DNA of 64,000 nt from Candidatus Hydrogenedentota bacterium (GTDB lineage: Bacteria; Hydrogenedentota; Hydrogenedentia; Hydrogenedentales; JAEUWI01): assembly GCA_019637335.1 (NCBI GenBank), contig JAHBVV010000031.1, positions 21,653 to 85,652 on the forward strand, given 5' to 3'. How positions within the stretch are numbered: position 1 is the stretch's first letter; each line of letters starts with the position of its first letter. Positions 61,511 through 64,000 of the stretch are shown here, piece by piece. The notes below the pieces were generated by a model. The model ran no database searches. It was not told where the DNA came from and saw nothing but the letters and a program-made list of their open reading frames with translations. The translations under genes were made by a program, and so were the position numbers.

Positions 61511-63013
61511 CTACAGCATCCGCTCCAGTACCGGCTCCGCCACGGCGCGCCACGTGTGCGCCGAAGCAAGCAGCCGATCCTCGAAGGCGGCCCGGTCGTC
61601 CGGCGCCGGGAACTCGAACCCGATCAGCGCGCGGCCCACCTGCTCGCCGGTATACGTGTAGTTGAAGTAACAGATGCTGCCCGACTCCAGATCGTGCAGG
61701 AATTCGCGCAGGGCCCCGGCGCGCTCGGGAAATTCGAACGTAATGAAGTACGGATGCTGAAAAAGGTGCGGCTCGTAGTGAATGATCCGGAATTCCACAT
61801 CCGGCTCCGATGTAACGTCCTCGTGCGGGATGTGCTGCTCGTTCAGGCGCGCCTCCAGCACCTGAAGCGCCGGCGGCGACGCCTCGAACCCGATCACGGG
61901 CCACGCCGTCTCGTCCGAAACCTTCCCGAACTGCACCTCGATGATGTTGATGCCGTCCAATACGTTGTCCAACAGGTGCAGCAACCCGCCCGGCGCCTCG
62001 GGCATCCGGAACCGGAAATACTTGCGCCGCGCCGCGCCAATGCCCGCGTGGTGCGCGATCCACGCCAGTTGCTCAAAGTCGACGTTCGCGCCACAGAGCA
62101 CCGTCAGCACCCGTTTCCCGCGCGCGCGCTCCCGCTGTTTCATCAGGCCCGCAATGCCCATGGCCCCCGCCGGCTCGGCGATGCACCGGGAGCAATCCCA
62201 GAGCGCCTCGATGGCCGCCGCCACCTCCTCGTTGGTCACAGTGATGAACTCATCGATCAACTCTGCGCAAAGGGGATAAGTAAGCGCGCCGGCCTGCCGC
62301 ACCGCCGTGCCGTCGCAGAAAACATCCACGTACTCCAGCGACACCGGCCTGCCCGCCCGCACCGCGGCCGCCATGCTCGCCTGGTCAACCCCCTCCACGC
62401 CCACAATCCGGATGCCGGGAAAGTACGCCCGCAGCCAGCACGAAACCGCCGCCGCCATGCCGCCGCCGCCGATCTGCAGGTACGCCAGATCGAACGGGCC
62501 TTTGCCGCTCATGACTACCTCATCCGCGAGGGTGCCCTGGCCGCCCATCGTCACCAAATCGTCATACGCGTGAACAAACACCTGGCCCGATGCCCGCGCA
62601 TGATCCCCCGCCGACGCCGCCGCGTCGCTGTAGGAATCGCCCGTCAAGACCACCTCCACATACTCGCCGCCATGACGCCGGACCTCGCTCCGCTTCATGC
62701 GCGGCGTCGAAACCGGCATGTAAATGCGCGCGTGAGTGCCCAGCGCCCGCGCCGCCAGCGCCACGCCCTGCGCGTGGTTCCCCGCCGACGCGCACACCAC
62801 CCCCGCCGCCCGCTCCTCGGGCGACAGCACCGCCATCCGGTTGTAGGCGCCCCGCCACTTGTACGCGTGAATGGGCGACAGGTCCTCCCGCTTGATGTAC
62901 ACCTCGGCCTCGATCGGCAGGCCCAGCCGTTCGAGCGGCGTGGGCTGGCCGGCGGCGTAGACGCGTTGCCGCGCCATGAGGATTTCCTGAAATAGACGTT
63001 CGCGCAGTTCCAT
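61511..63013 (-). CDS. ilvA: Threonine dehydratase (biosynthetic type, with ACT-like domains)
   Basis: 500 residues. It converts L-threonine to 2-oxobutanoate and ammonia, the first step of isoleucine synthesis. PLP lysine is Lys52 in HAYKWRGAYNR, ASAGNHAQGVA (about 75-85) is the substrate-binding loop, and GGGGMAAAVS holds the PLP phosphate. Residues from about 325 contain two ACT-like regulatory domains (PGGLLHLLDNVLDGINI; FITFEFPERAGALREFL), the arrangement of the long, isoleucine-inhibited enzyme. The ATG is preceded by GGGAAGGGAAC; the in-frame upstream sequence is not coding. Confidence 0.93.
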   Translation of the reverse strand: MELRERLFQEILMARQRVYAAGQPTPLERLGLPIEAEVYIKREDLSPIHAYKWRGAYNRMAVLSPEERAAGVVCASAGNHAQGVALAARALGTHARIYMPVSTPRMKRSEVRRHGGEYVEVVLTGDSYSDAAASAGDHARASGQVFVHAYDDLVTMGGQGTLADEVVMSGKGPFDLAYLQIGGGGMAAAVSCWLRAYFPGIRIVGVEGVDQASMAAAVRAGRPVSLEYVDVFCDGTAVRQAGALTYPLCAELIDEFITVTNEEVAAAIEALWDCSRCIAEPAGAMGIAGLMKQRERARGKRVLTVLCGANVDFEQLAWIAHHAGIGAARRKYFRFRMPEAPGGLLHLLDNVLDGINIIEVQFGKVSDETAWPVIGFEASPPALQVLEARLNEQHIPHEDVTSEPDVEFRIIHYEPHLFQHPYFITFEFPERAGALREFLHDLESGSICYFNYTYTGEQVGRALIGFEFPAPDDRAAFEDRLLASAHTWRAVAEPVLERML

Positions 63014-64000
63014 GTTCCCTTCCCGTGGTTGACGCCGTAGTATAGCGCAACCCGGCCCGCCGCCCCGCTCCGGGGCCAACGCGTCAAGGCGCCCGCACTG
63101 GATCCGGGTACCCGGATCATGAATCCCCCGTTCCACCCGGCATTGGGCCGTGATATCGGCATTCGCACCGACATCCGCCATCCTTCGGCTTCGCCGGGCA
63201 ATGCGTTCGGCTTGCTCCCGCGGCCGTCGCGGATTGGCATTCACCTCGGACGTTCACCCTGCGCCAACGTGGCTTGGCCTTCCAGGCTGAGGCAGCGTGA
63301 GCGGCGGGCTCTAACAGCCCACTGACCCCATAAACACAACGTCAGCATCCCAGGGTGAGACTTTATTCCCTCCATTCGTGTGAATTCGTACTACCATCCG
63401 TCATCTTCTTGTTTTCTTGGCACGTTTATTGGAGAGTCAGGCGGTAATCCTTTCATACAATCAGGTTACGTAGCCGAAACGCGGGTTCGATATTCGGCCC
63501 CATCTATCAGCGATGTTTTAAGAAATCACCCCGAAGGGGCGCGGCAGCTTCGATCCCCGGGCAACGTCCGGAGTTAACGGAATAGGTTTCCTGTAAGCCC
63601 TGAAAGGGCGGCGGAGTTCTCTCCCCTGCGCTGAACTGCGCTGTCCGACTTCGGCGCATCTTCGACCCTTTCAGGGCGTATCCAATCCGCGCCGGTCTTC
63701 CCAAGGCGATGCCTCTATGCTGCGCTGGCCCTTCGGGCCGACAACACCCGCTCAAACCAGGCGTCATCGCTCAATTTCTTTGTGCTCTTTGTGCGCTTTG
63801 TGGATCCAAATCCGATCCACCACGCGCATCGATCTCGCATCCCGACCCGGATCGCCTCCTTACGCTTTGGCACGGAGAATTCGCCTTCAAATGCGCTCTC
63901 TCTTCGTACCCTTTGTACTGGCTCATCCGGTTTGAGCGTACGGGATTATTCATAGGCGTTTCTCCGTGCCCGAACTATCCGGGACCGCGAATGTATGCCC
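63014..64000. other. Gene-free right end
   Basis: Nearly 1 kb without a supportable gene. It contains a hairpin-rich repeat (63529-63739), a CTTTGTGCTCTTTGTGCGC-type pyrimidine/GT-rich stretch near 63780, and scattered degenerate sequence. Short reading frames here lack ribosome sites and family resemblance. Confidence 0.6.
63529..63739. repeat. Second hairpin-rich extragenic repeat element
   Basis: Short palindromes CCCCGAAGGGG, a CCGGGCAACGTCCGG arm pair, GCCCTGAAAGGGC, CCCTTTCAGGG and GGCCCTTCGGGCC lie in one 210-bp block. The style matches the element inside the gsp operon (stems closed by GAAA, CTTCG or CAAC loops), suggesting the same repeat family in this genome. Confidence 0.65.

Noticed and set aside
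60521..62995. Plus-strand open frame of about 820 codons opposite paralogue 2 and ilvA
   Set aside because: Overlaps a clear threonine dehydratase and a membrane protein; its translation is low-complexity Arg/His/Pro.

Overview
The window is a GC-rich (mostly about 60-65% by eye) bacterial chromosome segment cut at both ends. Its protein style suggests a member of candidate phylum Hydrogenedentota or a related PVC/planctomycete-like lineage. The clues are an H-X9-DG type prepilin, a very large surface protein with a Gly-Glu alternating linker and a C-terminal Cys-Gly-rich anchor, SGNH-like and neutral-ceramidase-like secreted proteins, and hairpin-rich extragenic repeats. This placement is an inference; no rRNA or tRNA gene is visible.

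1-16 kb (minus strand): an almost canonical type II secretion operon in the order gspC-D-E-F-G-H-I-J-K-L-M. It is followed by a separately promoted pilB-like/pilT pair, with pilT cut by the window edge. A heptanucleotide G-rich array lies between gspJ and gspK, and a hairpin-rich extragenic element lies between gspG and gspH.

16-31.5 kb (minus strand): a secreted metzincin protease fused to a second secreted domain, and a 4102-residue cell-surface protein. The giant protein is an internal duplication with PKD and IPT/TIG-like domains and an SGNH-like domain inserted in the second copy only. It is preceded by a strong sigma70-type promoter and a roughly 250-nt leader with a terminator-like hairpin. 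Proximity to the T2SS suggests these are cargo.

31.6-36.8 kb (minus strand): a four-gene translationally coupled ABC module of gliding-motility/DUF4340 type (ATPase, permease, GldG-like, DUF4340).

37-47 kb: a small CxxC protein, a PLP enzyme of the ACC deaminase/D-cysteine desulfhydrase family, a Tat-exported sugar isomerase-like protein, a lower-GC three-gene TIGR04255 cassette, a sialidase, a secreted serine protease, an H-X9-DG prepilin and a ceramidase-like protein.

47-50 kb (plus strand): a clearly lower-GC, tightly packed three-gene cassette: an unknown 160-aa protein, a gluzincin-like zinc peptidase and a dCTP-deaminase-fold protein. It is the best candidate for an undescribed (possibly anti-phage) system.

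50-64 kb: a GH43/GH130-like glycosidase, an unknown Cys-rich protein, two tandem lipoproteins, a GH38 alpha-mannosidase, and two paralogous polytopic membrane proteins flanking two SAM methyltransferases. After these come a threonine dehydratase with ACT domains and about 1 kb of gene-free DNA with a second hairpin-rich repeat. Sialidase, mannosidase and the GH43-like enzyme together point to a glycan- or glycoprotein-degrading lifestyle.
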